Source: UBA11524 sp964391995
GTDB lineage: Bacteria > Bacillota > Clostridia > Christensenellales > Aristaeellaceae
Length of the DNA stretch: 11,689 nt
Direction: 5' to 3'
Assembly (NCBI GenBank): GCA_964391995.1
Contig: CAYMOM010000060.1
Location: 1-11,689, forward strand
Below are positions 6,002-11,689 of this stretch, piece by piece. Below the pieces are notes generated by a model, which was given only the letters and a program-made list of their open reading frames with translations, did not search any database and was not told where the DNA came from. Positions within the stretch are counted from its first letter, which is position 1. Every line of letters begins with the position of its first letter. The translations under genes and the position numbers were made by a program.

Positions 6002-7597
6002 ATGGTTGATTTAGGTAATGTGTCGCCGCTGATGGCGGCGTGGGTCAGCGATCCGTGGGGGAAGCTGCGTCCGCCTCTTTCGGTGGAGGCGGCGGAGATG
6101 TCCGCCATGCTGGCCCAGTGCACCTATCACATGGATGTGAACATGTGGCTGCAGGCCGGCTGGCGGGATGTGACCATCCAGGTGGATGGCGACCTGACCG
6201 ATGGCATCGAGCCGACGGATGGTTCTGCCCGGCAGCGGCTGGCCAGTGCGTGGAAGCTGTTCCGTGTGCGCCAGCGCATGCGCGGCGGAAACCCCCTGGG
6301 CGAGGTGGTGGGCGCCTGGCGCCAGCGCCAGAAGAGCGACACCGGCAAGGCGGTGGTGATGATCCACCCGGCTGACCTGGGCCGGTATGTGGTGGCCATC
6401 AGCTTCATGGGCACTGGCGAAAGAATGTACGACTGGGTGTCCAACTTCCGCCTGACGGAGGAAAACGGCACCCACAAGGGCTTTTTGCAGCTGACCCGCC
6501 AGTTTGAAGACAACGAGGAGGACATTGACTTCCCCGACACCGCCCGCGAACTGGGCCTGGAAAGGCTGACCCTGCGCCATGTGCTGCAGGAGGCCCGCAA
6601 CCCCAACAGCCGCTTTACCATCTGGCTGTGCGGTCACAGCCAGGGTGCGGCGGTGATGCAGGTGTATGCCCACCACAAGATAACCGAGGATGGCGTGCTG
6701 CCCCGGAACCTGGTGGGCTATGGCTTTGCTGCGCCCTCCGCCATGAGCGGCCTGGCCGTCAGCGACCCTGCCGCCTATCCCCTGTACCTGATTCAGAACA
6801 GCGAGGATGTGGTTTCCCGCATGGGTGCCCAGGTGCATTTGGGCGTGCAGCTGATCTACCCCGCCGGGGAGGAGCTGCGCAGCCGCTGCTATACCTGGAG
6901 CACCACCCCTAAGGCAAAGGAGAACCGGCAGCTGGTGGGCGGCATTCTCCGCCGCATGACCGACACGCCTGCCTGCCTGGAGGTGACCATGGCCTACCTG
7001 AATGCGCTGGGCAGCTATACCCCCGAGGATATGGCGGAGGCCCTGGGGCGCATTGCCCAGCGGCTGCCTGTGAAGCGCATGCTGAATGCAGCCGACCAGC
7101 GGGCGGACAAGCTGCTGCGCTCCATCAACCGGCACCTGGCTGCGGCCTATGCGGACATAACCGGTTACCCTGTGCCCATGGAGCATGTGGCGGCCCTGCA
7201 GGAGGAAATCAGCCGGGTGATGGAACAGATTGGCCTGAAGGCCTTCACCAACGCCCAAATGGAATGGATGGTGCAGTGCCACCGCATTGGCATGGACGAG
7301 GGCGGCACCATCAGCCCGTACCTGTACATTGTGCAGGAGGGTCTGGCGGAGCTGATGCCGGCCATCTGGGTCAGCGGCAGGCCGCCGCGAATGGTGTGGG
7401 CGGCCCGCGCGGTGGGCAGCAGCGGACAGACCGGGCAGCCCCAATTGCTCAACCGCCGCATGCTGACCCCGCCGCGCCGCAGCCACAGGCATCCCCGCTA
7501 TGCCGATCCCCGCGCCCGCCGGGACACAAGGCACATCGCGCCCACATTGGAAGCCGACACCCTGCGCCCCGGCGACAGAATTGTGCATGTGAAATAG
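6002..7597 (+). CDS. Lipase class 3-like alpha/beta hydrolase
   Basis: 531-aa predicted serine hydrolase. The nucleophile elbow GHSQGA (211-216, Ser213) follows a hydrophobic strand FTIWLC, as in class 3 lipases. VAISFMGTGERMYDW (131-145) fits the strand and oxyanion-type loop before it, and NSEDVVSRM (266-274) supplies a plausible catalytic Asp269. A downstream His279 or another histidine could complete the triad; I cannot tell which. There is no signal peptide, so it appears cytosolic. The C-terminal half (about 330-480) has no features I recognise, and the last 40 residues are rich in Arg, His and Pro. ATG 6002 is chosen for AAAGGAG at 5988-5994; an in-frame ATG at 5957 lies inside the repeat with no ribosome site. 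Substrate unknown: a lipid, ester or peptide target are all possible. Confidence 0.78.
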   Translation: MVDLGNVSPLMAAWVSDPWGKLRPPLSVEAAEMSAMLAQCTYHMDVNMWLQAGWRDVTIQVDGDLTDGIEPTDGSARQRLASAWKLFRVRQRMRGGNPLGEVVGAWRQRQKSDTGKAVVMIHPADLGRYVVAISFMGTGERMYDWVSNFRLTEENGTHKGFLQLTRQFEDNEEDIDFPDTARELGLERLTLRHVLQEARNPNSRFTIWLCGHSQGAAVMQVYAHHKITEDGVLPRNLVGYGFAAPSAMSGLAVSDPAAYPLYLIQNSEDVVSRMGAQVHLGVQLIYPAGEELRSRCYTWSTTPKAKENRQLVGGILRRMTDTPACLEVTMAYLNALGSYTPEDMAEALGRIAQRLPVKRMLNAADQRADKLLRSINRHLAAAYADITGYPVPMEHVAALQEEISRVMEQIGLKAFTNAQMEWMVQCHRIGMDEGGTISPYLYIVQEGLAELMPAIWVSGRPPRMVWAARAVGSSGQTGQPQLLNRRMLTPPRRSHRHPRYADPRARRDTRHIAPTLEADTLRPGDRIVHVK

Positions 7598-7618
7598 GTG
7601 CAACAATTACGCTCACCT

Positions 7619-7642
7619 GCGGCAATGCGTATTGCATGCCGC
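7619..7642 (+). other. Hairpin in the short gap upstream of rarA
   Basis: GCGGC-A-ATGC (7619-7628) pairs with GCAT-GCCGC (7634-7642): nine base pairs with one bulged A and loop GTATT. There is no U-tract after it, so it is not a typical terminator. It lies 17 nt before the AGGAGGT (7659-7665) of rarA. Its role is unknown. Confidence 0.5.
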
Positions 7643-7669
7643 ACCTGCCGACTGATACAGGAGGTACCC

Positions 7670-8962
7670 ATGGATTTGTTTACACAGGACGAAGCGCCCC
7701 TGGCGGACCGGATGCGTCCCAGAAACCTGGAGGAATTCATTGGCCAGGGTCACCTGGTGGGCCGGGGGCGCTTGCTGCGCCGGGCCATTGAGGCGGACAG
7801 GCTGACCTCCTCCATCTTCTTTGGCCCGCCCGGCTGCGGCAAAACCACGCTGGCCTCCATCATCGCCGGCGCCACCAAGGCCAGCTTTGTGCAGCTGAAC
7901 GCCGTGACCAGCGGCGTGGCGGATGTGCGCGAGGTGCTGAAAAAGGCTCAGGAGCGCCGCAGCATGTACGGTCAGGCCACCTATCTGCTGCTGGACGAGT
8001 GCCACCGCTGGAGCAAGGCCCAAAGCGACAGCATCCTTCCTGCCATCGAGCGGGGAACCATCCGCTTCATCGGCTCCACCACGGAAAACCCCATGGTGGC
8101 CATGACCCCGGCCATTGTCAGCCGGTGCAGGGTGTTTCAGTTCTACCCGCTGACGGAGGCGGATGTCATTACCGCCATGCGCCGGGCGCTGGCAGACAGG
8201 GAAAGGGGCTACGGCAGCCTGAACGTGCAGGCGGATGAGGACGCCCTGCGCCACATTGCCCGCATTGCCAATGGCGATACCCGGGCTGCCCTGGGCGCCA
8301 TTGAGCTGGCGGTGCTGACCACCGGGGCGGATGAGAACGGGGTTATCCACATCAACTTGGCGGTGGCGGAGGAAAGCATTCAGAAGCCCATGCTCCGCTG
8401 CGACGAAAGTTTGTATTATGATATGCTCAGCGCCTTCTGCAAGTCCCTTCGAGGGTCGGACAGCGATGCGGCACTGGCCTGGTTTGCCCGGCTGATCTAT
8501 GCGGGGGTTGACCCGCGGATGATTGTGCGGCGCATCCTGGCCCACGCCAGCGAGGATGTGGGCGTGGCGAATCCCATTGCCATGCTCCAGGCCGCAGCCG
8601 CCGCCACCGCCCTGGAAACCATGGGCATGCCGGAGGCCCGCCTGCCCATTGCCCAGGCCATTATTGCCGTGTGCGAAAGCCCCAAGTCCAACAGCGTCAG
8701 CCAGGCGGTGGATGCCGCCATGGCCGATGCGGAGAAGGGCGGCTTCGGCCCGGTGCCTGTACACCTGCGGGACACCCACTACGCCGGGCACAACCGCATT
8801 GCCAGCGGGGACGGATACCTCTATCCCCACAACTTCCCCGGGCACTGGGTGCAGCAGGAGTACATGCCCCCGGAGGTGAAGGGGAAGACCTACTATCACC
8901 CCAGCGACATGGGGCATGAGGCTACCATCCTCAAAAACCACCAGGTTCGGAAGGGGGGATGA
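7670..8962 (+). CDS. rarA: Replication-associated recombination protein RarA (MgsA), AAA+ ATPase
   Basis: 430-aa AAA+ ATPase of the clamp-loader-like RarA/MgsA/WRNIP1 family, which acts at stalled replication forks and interacts with SSB in characterised species. Visible motifs are the N-terminal 'LADRMRPRNLEEFIGQGHL' signature (11-29), Walker A GPPGCGKTT (52-60), Walker B LLLDECHR (106-113), sensor 1 STTEN (136-140) and arginine finger SRC (Arg152). The C-terminal tetramerisation part carries 'YKYPH'-type features seen here as GYLYPHNFPGHWVQQEYMP. The usual DE-IHRF reads DECHRW, a mild variation. ATG 7670 has AGGAGGT at 7659-7665; an in-frame GTG at 7598 adds a low-quality N-terminus and is rejected. 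Length is normal for the family. It is followed 4 nt later by a histidine kinase, probably in one transcript. Confidence 0.95.
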   Translation: MDLFTQDEAPLADRMRPRNLEEFIGQGHLVGRGRLLRRAIEADRLTSSIFFGPPGCGKTTLASIIAGATKASFVQLNAVTSGVADVREVLKKAQERRSMYGQATYLLLDECHRWSKAQSDSILPAIERGTIRFIGSTTENPMVAMTPAIVSRCRVFQFYPLTEADVITAMRRALADRERGYGSLNVQADEDALRHIARIANGDTRAALGAIELAVLTTGADENGVIHINLAVAEESIQKPMLRCDESLYYDMLSAFCKSLRGSDSDAALAWFARLIYAGVDPRMIVRRILAHASEDVGVANPIAMLQAAAAATALETMGMPEARLPIAQAIIAVCESPKSNSVSQAVDAAMADAEKGGFGPVPVHLRDTHYAGHNRIASGDGYLYPHNFPGHWVQQEYMPPEVKGKTYYHPSDMGHEATILKNHQVRKGG

Positions 8963-8966
8963 AAAA

Positions 8967-9845
8967 GTGAAGCGCCTGAAAAGGGATGTGAATGCCAACA
9001 AGGCCTTTTGGATGGCGGTGGTGACCAACGCCATTCAAGCTGCCCTGATGGTAATCGTGGTGGTGTATGCTATGCTCCAGCCAGGCGCTACGGCGGACAT
9101 GCCCATGGCCCGGTATCTGCTGGTGCTGGCAGCGGCGGTGGTCATCTGGGGTGGCGCCATGGACATACGGGAGGCGGCATCATCCCGGCGGCTTTTGCAG
9201 CAGCTGGACGATATGGATGAAACCATCAGCGCCATGGAAACACTGAACAACACCCTGCGCGCCCAAAGGCACGACTTTCTCAACCATCTGCAGGTGGTGT
9301 ACAGCCTGACGGAAATGGAGGAGTACGCCGAAGCCAACGCCTACATTGAGCGGGTGTATGGGGCTATCACCGCCGTAAGCCGTGTGCTGAAAACCGCCAA
9401 CCCGGCTATCAACGCGCTGCTTCAGGTGAAGCTGGCCGCCTGCGAAAAGGCAGGCATCCGCGTGACGGTGAACATCCAGTCCCCCTGGAAGGATCTGCCC
9501 ATCCCCGGCTGGGAAATGTGCAAGGTGCTTTCCAACCTGACCGACAACGCCATCGATGCACTGGAAGAGGTGGAGGACAGGCAGCTGACCATCACCCTGA
9601 CGGAGGACTTGAAGGCCTTCCGCTTTGCTGTTGCCAACAACGGGCCTATGATTCCCGTCAAGAGCCAGCAGGCGATTTTCAACCCCGGTGTGACCACTAA
9701 GGCCACCGGCCATGGCATGGGGCTGTACATTGTGAAAAAGGTGCTGTGCGACAGGGGCGGGGATGTAAGCCTGGTCAGCAACGGTGAAAAAACCGAATTC
9801 AGCGGCTTCCTGCCCAAGGAAATTGCAGCCAATCCCCACCAGTAA
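8967..9845 (+). CDS. Spo0B-type membrane sensor histidine kinase (orphan)
   Basis: 292-aa sensor kinase. Two N-terminal membrane helices (about 14-36 and 50-64) are joined by a short outside loop, with no obvious sensing domain. A helical linker leads to QRHDFLNHLQ (100-109), a Spo0B/CitA-like dimerisation motif with phosphoacceptor His102. The GHKL ATPase domain follows: N box NLTDN (190-194), NNGP (224-227), and G box GHGMGLYIV (248-256). All key residues are present, so it should be catalytically active. The start is GTG 8967, with AAGGGGGG at 8951-8958 inside the end of rarA, which suggests coupling. No response regulator is next to it; a terminator closes the unit directly after. The signal and partner are unknown. 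Confidence 0.88.
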   Translation: MKRLKRDVNANKAFWMAVVTNAIQAALMVIVVVYAMLQPGATADMPMARYLLVLAAAVVIWGGAMDIREAASSRRLLQQLDDMDETISAMETLNNTLRAQRHDFLNHLQVVYSLTEMEEYAEANAYIERVYGAITAVSRVLKTANPAINALLQVKLAACEKAGIRVTVNIQSPWKDLPIPGWEMCKVLSNLTDNAIDALEEVEDRQLTITLTEDLKAFRFAVANNGPMIPVKSQQAIFNPGVTTKATGHGMGLYIVKKVLCDRGGDVSLVSNGEKTEFSGFLPKEIAANPHQ

Positions 9846-9854
9846 ACGCGATTT

Positions 9855-9878
9855 TGCCGCAGAAATGCGGCATTTTTT
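9855..9878 (+). terminator. Intrinsic terminator after the histidine kinase
   Basis: TGCCGCA-GAAA-TGCGGCA forms a perfect 7-bp stem with a GAAA tetraloop, followed at once by six T (9873-9878). It lies 10 nt after the kinase stop and separates the rarA-kinase unit from the gene-free region beyond. Confidence 0.92.
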
Positions 9879-9906
9879 GTTGCCATGCGCTTGGGTTTGT
9901 AACAAA

Positions 9907-10129
9907 TTATCCACACTGTGGATAACATCACCGACTGAAGCCTGTGGATTGTTCTGGGGAATGTGGAAAAAACGAAAACCGACCGTGAGTCGGTATTGTG
10001 AAACTGTTGACATTGCAGGCGTTCCGGCGAAATAGCAAGGAAAGGAAAGTCGGTTTTCAGCAAGTTATCCACAGGGGAAGCTGATGTTTCCAACACGAGT
10101 TTTCCACATTATCCACAGAATTGTCCACA
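9907..10129. promoter_or_regulatory. DnaA-box cluster (possible origin-like or DnaA-titrating site)
   Basis: Perfect TTATCCACA boxes lie at 9907-9915 (+), 9917-9925 (-), 10065-10073 (+) and 10109-10117 (+). The first two form an exact 19-bp palindrome around a central C. One-mismatch boxes are TTTTCCACA at 9962-9970 (-) and 10100-10108 (+), and TTGTCCACA at 10121-10129 (+); a weaker one, two mismatches, is at 9943-9951 (-). Boxes at 10100 and 10109 are directly adjacent. Such density is typical of replication origins and of DnaA-titration or regulatory clusters. No dnaA, dnaN or rpmH is visible here and no clear AT-rich unwinding stretch is seen. The rest of 9846-10293 holds the terminator, the ACCGAC repeats and a weak TATGAT (10254-10259) upstream of the next gene. 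Confidence 0.85.
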
Positions 10130-10173
10130 GGCTTGGGGAAAACCATGGGTGAAAACCGACCGCAAGTCGGTTT
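9930..10173. repeat. Six ACCGAC/GTCGGT repeats interleaved with the DnaA boxes
   Basis: ACCGAC occurs at 9930-9935, 9978-9983 and 10155-10160; its complement GTCGGT occurs at 9989-9994, 10049-10054 and 10166-10171. Two pairs are inverted around a 5-nt spacer: ACCGAC-CGTGA-GTCGGT (9978-9994) and AAACCGAC-CGCAA-GTCGGTTT (10153-10173). Most sites carry a run of A/T on the outer side (AAAACCGAC or GTCGGTTTT). The equal spacing and repeated context suggest a protein-binding site with dyad symmetry. No T-tract directly follows the hairpins, so they are not classical terminators. Confidence 0.75.
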
Positions 10174-10293
10174 ATGAATGCACACAAAAGCGAAACAAAT
10201 TCACAGCTTGTTCACCGGGAGGCTGCAAATGCAGGTGGAAGTTTCCCTTTCGATATGATAGAATGAAGGCACTGATGAAAGGAGTGCTGTTTG

Positions 10294-11346
10294 ATGAAAC
10301 GTTTATTTGCCTTGATGGCAGCTTTCCTGCTCGTATGCGGTGCGGCCCTGGCACAGGAGGCGGACATGCTGGTTTTCCGTCCGGCGGACTGCGGCATACA
10401 GGCGCTGGAGGTGTATGACTATCCCTTCATGGGCATGCGCTTCACCCTGCCCCAATCCCTGCTGGATAGGCTGGACAGCCGGGAGGTTTTCGCCATGCCC
10501 CTGGAGGACTACGCGGACGAAAACACCATCCGCTATGCCGGGCTGCGCTTTTCCACCACCAGCCAGGAGCAGCGGGCCCAGGAGGGCCTGTCGGTGGATT
10601 TCTTCACCTGGGAGGAGAGCCTGGGGCGCCTGGGCGCCTTGGGCGTGTATCACAAGGATGTGGTGGCGGAGCTTGACGCCATCACCGGCTGCGATGTTCA
10701 CACCAGGCTGGGGGAAAGCCGGGACGGCACTTTCCAGTATTACCTGAGCATCAGCTCCAGTGCGGATCTGGGCCTGGCGGACGAATTGCAGCAGGCGGCA
10801 GTGGCCATCACCCCCATGGAACCGCTGAACCTGAATGACGGCCACTCGGCCTTTTCCAAGGCAAGGGTGGCGAATGTGCAGAACGTGGGCCAGTTTGCCA
10901 CGGAGGATGTCTTCGGCAAGGCTGTTACCCAGGAGATTTTCCAGCAGAATGACCTGACGCTGGTGAATGCCTTCACCACCTGGTGTTCCCCCTGCGTGCA
11001 GGAAATGCCCGAGCTGGAAAAGCTGCGCCAGGCCTATGCGGACAAGGGCGTGAAGGTGGGCGTTGTGGCCATGGTGCTGGACGTGAAAACGGCCTATGGC
11101 ATCGATGAGGGCGCCCTGGAGCGGGCACAGATGCTTTCCAAGGCCAGCGGAGCGCAGTTTCCCTTTGTCATTCCGGATGACGGGAATCTGAATGACCGCC
11201 TGACAGGCATTGAAGCGGTGCCGGAAAGCTTCTTTGTGGATGGCAGCGGCAACATTGTAGGCCAGACCTATGTGGGCGCCCGGAACCTGGCAGCCTGGAC
11301 GGAAATTGTGGAGGTGGAGCTTGCCGCCCTGGGGGCTGCTCAATGA
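10294..11346 (+). CDS. Secreted TlpA/thioredoxin-like protein with an uncharacterised N-terminal domain
   Basis: 350-aa exported protein. Residues 1-20 form a signal peptide (MKRLF, hydrophobic core, ALA-QE cleavage site); Cys16 does not make a convincing lipobox. Residues about 21-190 form a domain I do not recognise. Residues about 200-345 are a TlpA/redoxin-type thioredoxin fold: LTLVNAFTTWCSPC with the CSPC active site (231-234), EMPELEKL, and cis-proline segment VPESFF (309-314, Pro310). It probably reduces or oxidises thiols outside the membrane. AAAGGAG at 10278-10284 could serve TTG 10291 or ATG 10294; I prefer ATG. Its stop overlaps the start of the next gene by 4 nt (ATGA), so it heads a coupled cassette with a CXXC miniprotein and a 4Fe-4S membrane protein. 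Confidence 0.88.
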   Translation: MKRLFALMAAFLLVCGAALAQEADMLVFRPADCGIQALEVYDYPFMGMRFTLPQSLLDRLDSREVFAMPLEDYADENTIRYAGLRFSTTSQEQRAQEGLSVDFFTWEESLGRLGALGVYHKDVVAELDAITGCDVHTRLGESRDGTFQYYLSISSSADLGLADELQQAAVAITPMEPLNLNDGHSAFSKARVANVQNVGQFATEDVFGKAVTQEIFQQNDLTLVNAFTTWCSPCVQEMPELEKLRQAYADKGVKVGVVAMVLDVKTAYGIDEGALERAQMLSKASGAQFPFVIPDDGNLNDRLTGIEAVPESFFVDGSGNIVGQTYVGARNLAAWTEIVEVELAALGAAQ

Positions 11347-11492
11347 TGGGCAGGCATGCGCCCCGGTGGCTGGGAATCACCTTGGCAGTCTGCGGCCTGG
11401 GCATGATGGCCTATGGCATTCTCCGGGGGGAAATGGCTGTGGTGCTCAGCAAGGCCATCAAAATATGTTTGGAGTGCATCGGGATTGGCTGA
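11343..11492 (+). CDS. CD1871A-family CXXC miniprotein, 49 aa
   Basis: A 49-aa single-helix membrane peptide. Its start ATG overlaps the preceding stop (ATGA, 11343-11346). After a basic N-terminus (GRHAPRW) comes one hydrophobic helix (about 10-27), then RGE, a second short hydrophobic run, and the C-terminal tail KAIKICLECIGIG with the CLEC motif (Cys42, Cys45). This tail matches what I recall of the CD1871A family of CXXC motif proteins, which are short and found mainly in Clostridia. The placement between a secreted thioredoxin and a 4Fe-4S membrane protein suggests that the CXXC pair passes electrons or thiols between them, or binds a metal. That role is inference. The second ATG at 11346 is also possible. 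Confidence 0.85.
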   Translation: MMGRHAPRWLGITLAVCGLGMMAYGILRGEMAVVLSKAIKICLECIGIG

Positions 11493-11689
11493 AAAGAAAC
11501 ACGGACAGGGTTTCCGCCACGGTATTCAGACCCTGTGGGCGCTGGCGAGCAACAGCTACCTGTGGGGGTTTGCCCAGGGGAAAATCTACAAGGGCAAGCT
11601 GAAAAACCTGTGTCTGCCGGGCATGAACTGCTATTCCTGCCCGGGGGCCTTGGGCTCCTGCCCCATTGGGGCTTTGCAGGCGGTCATCG
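11485..11689 (+). CDS. NapH/NosR-like 4Fe-4S membrane protein (5' part only)
   Basis: The first 68 codons of a gene that runs off the right edge. The start is taken as TTG 11485, with GGAG at 11471-11474; it overlaps the miniprotein by 8 nt, and no better in-frame start is seen. The peptide has a basic N-terminus, a membrane-associated segment IQTLWALASNSYLWGF (14-29), then GKIYKGKLKNLC and the cysteine-rich GMNCYSCPGALGSCPIGALQ with Cys43, Cys49, Cys52 and Cys59. This is the pattern of clostridial 4Fe-4S proteins related to NapH/NosR/YccM, which hand electrons across or along the membrane. The later helices and ferredoxin motifs lie outside the window, so the class is firm but the exact partner is not. 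Confidence 0.85.
   Translation, partial: MAEKKHGQGFRHGIQTLWALASNSYLWGFAQGKIYKGKLKNLCLPGMNCYSCPGALGSCPIGALQAVI

Noticed and set aside
10007..10035. TTGACA at 10007-10012 as a promoter inside the DnaA-box region
   Set aside because: The sequence at the -10 position (AAATAG region) is poor and no gene begins nearby on the + strand.

Overview
The window looks like a GC-rich chromosomal segment of a Gram-positive, probably gut-associated, Clostridia-type bacterium. The reasons are strong AGGAGG-type ribosome sites, occasional TTG/GTG starts, a Spo0B-type sensor kinase and a CD1871A-family CXXC miniprotein, which I recall mainly from Clostridia. This taxonomic reading is inference. All complete genes lie on the + strand; only the 5' end of one gene at the left edge is on the - strand.

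Layout. (1) Positions 1-260: a divergent promoter region between a truncated minus-strand gene (possibly alpha-glucan phosphorylase, judged from 20 residues) and a + strand operon. (2) Positions 261-5549: three tandem M42 metallo-aminopeptidase paralogues, tightly spaced. They are followed, after a strong hairpin without a U-tract, by a 654-aa polytopic GT-C/DUF2298-like membrane protein and a 71-aa conserved-looking small protein. (3) Positions 5550-6001: no gene. It holds a structured repeat family, with two 139-bp direct copies (135/139 identical) and a diverged inverted third copy whose two hairpin stems differ by compensatory changes. (4) Positions 6002-7597: a lipase-class-3-like alpha/beta hydrolase. 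(5) Positions 7670-9845: rarA (AAA+ replication-recombination ATPase) followed 4 nt later by an orphan membrane histidine kinase, ending in a clear intrinsic terminator. (6) Positions 9846-10293: no gene. It holds a dense DnaA-box cluster (four perfect TTATCCACA, three one-mismatch boxes) interleaved with six copies of ACCGAC/GTCGGT, two pairs of which form hairpins. (7) Positions 10294-11689: a translationally overlapping redox cassette with a secreted TlpA-like thioredoxin carrying an uncharacterised N-terminal domain, a 49-aa one-helix CXXC miniprotein, and the start of a NapH/NosR-like 4Fe-4S membrane protein.

How the parts may work together. The three M42 enzymes probably finish cytosolic peptide degradation and might co-assemble into mixed TET particles. 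The redox cassette probably moves electrons or thiol equivalents across the membrane. The two non-coding regions are the least ordinary parts: a hairpin repeat family with covariation, and an origin-like or DnaA-titrating site away from any visible dnaA.
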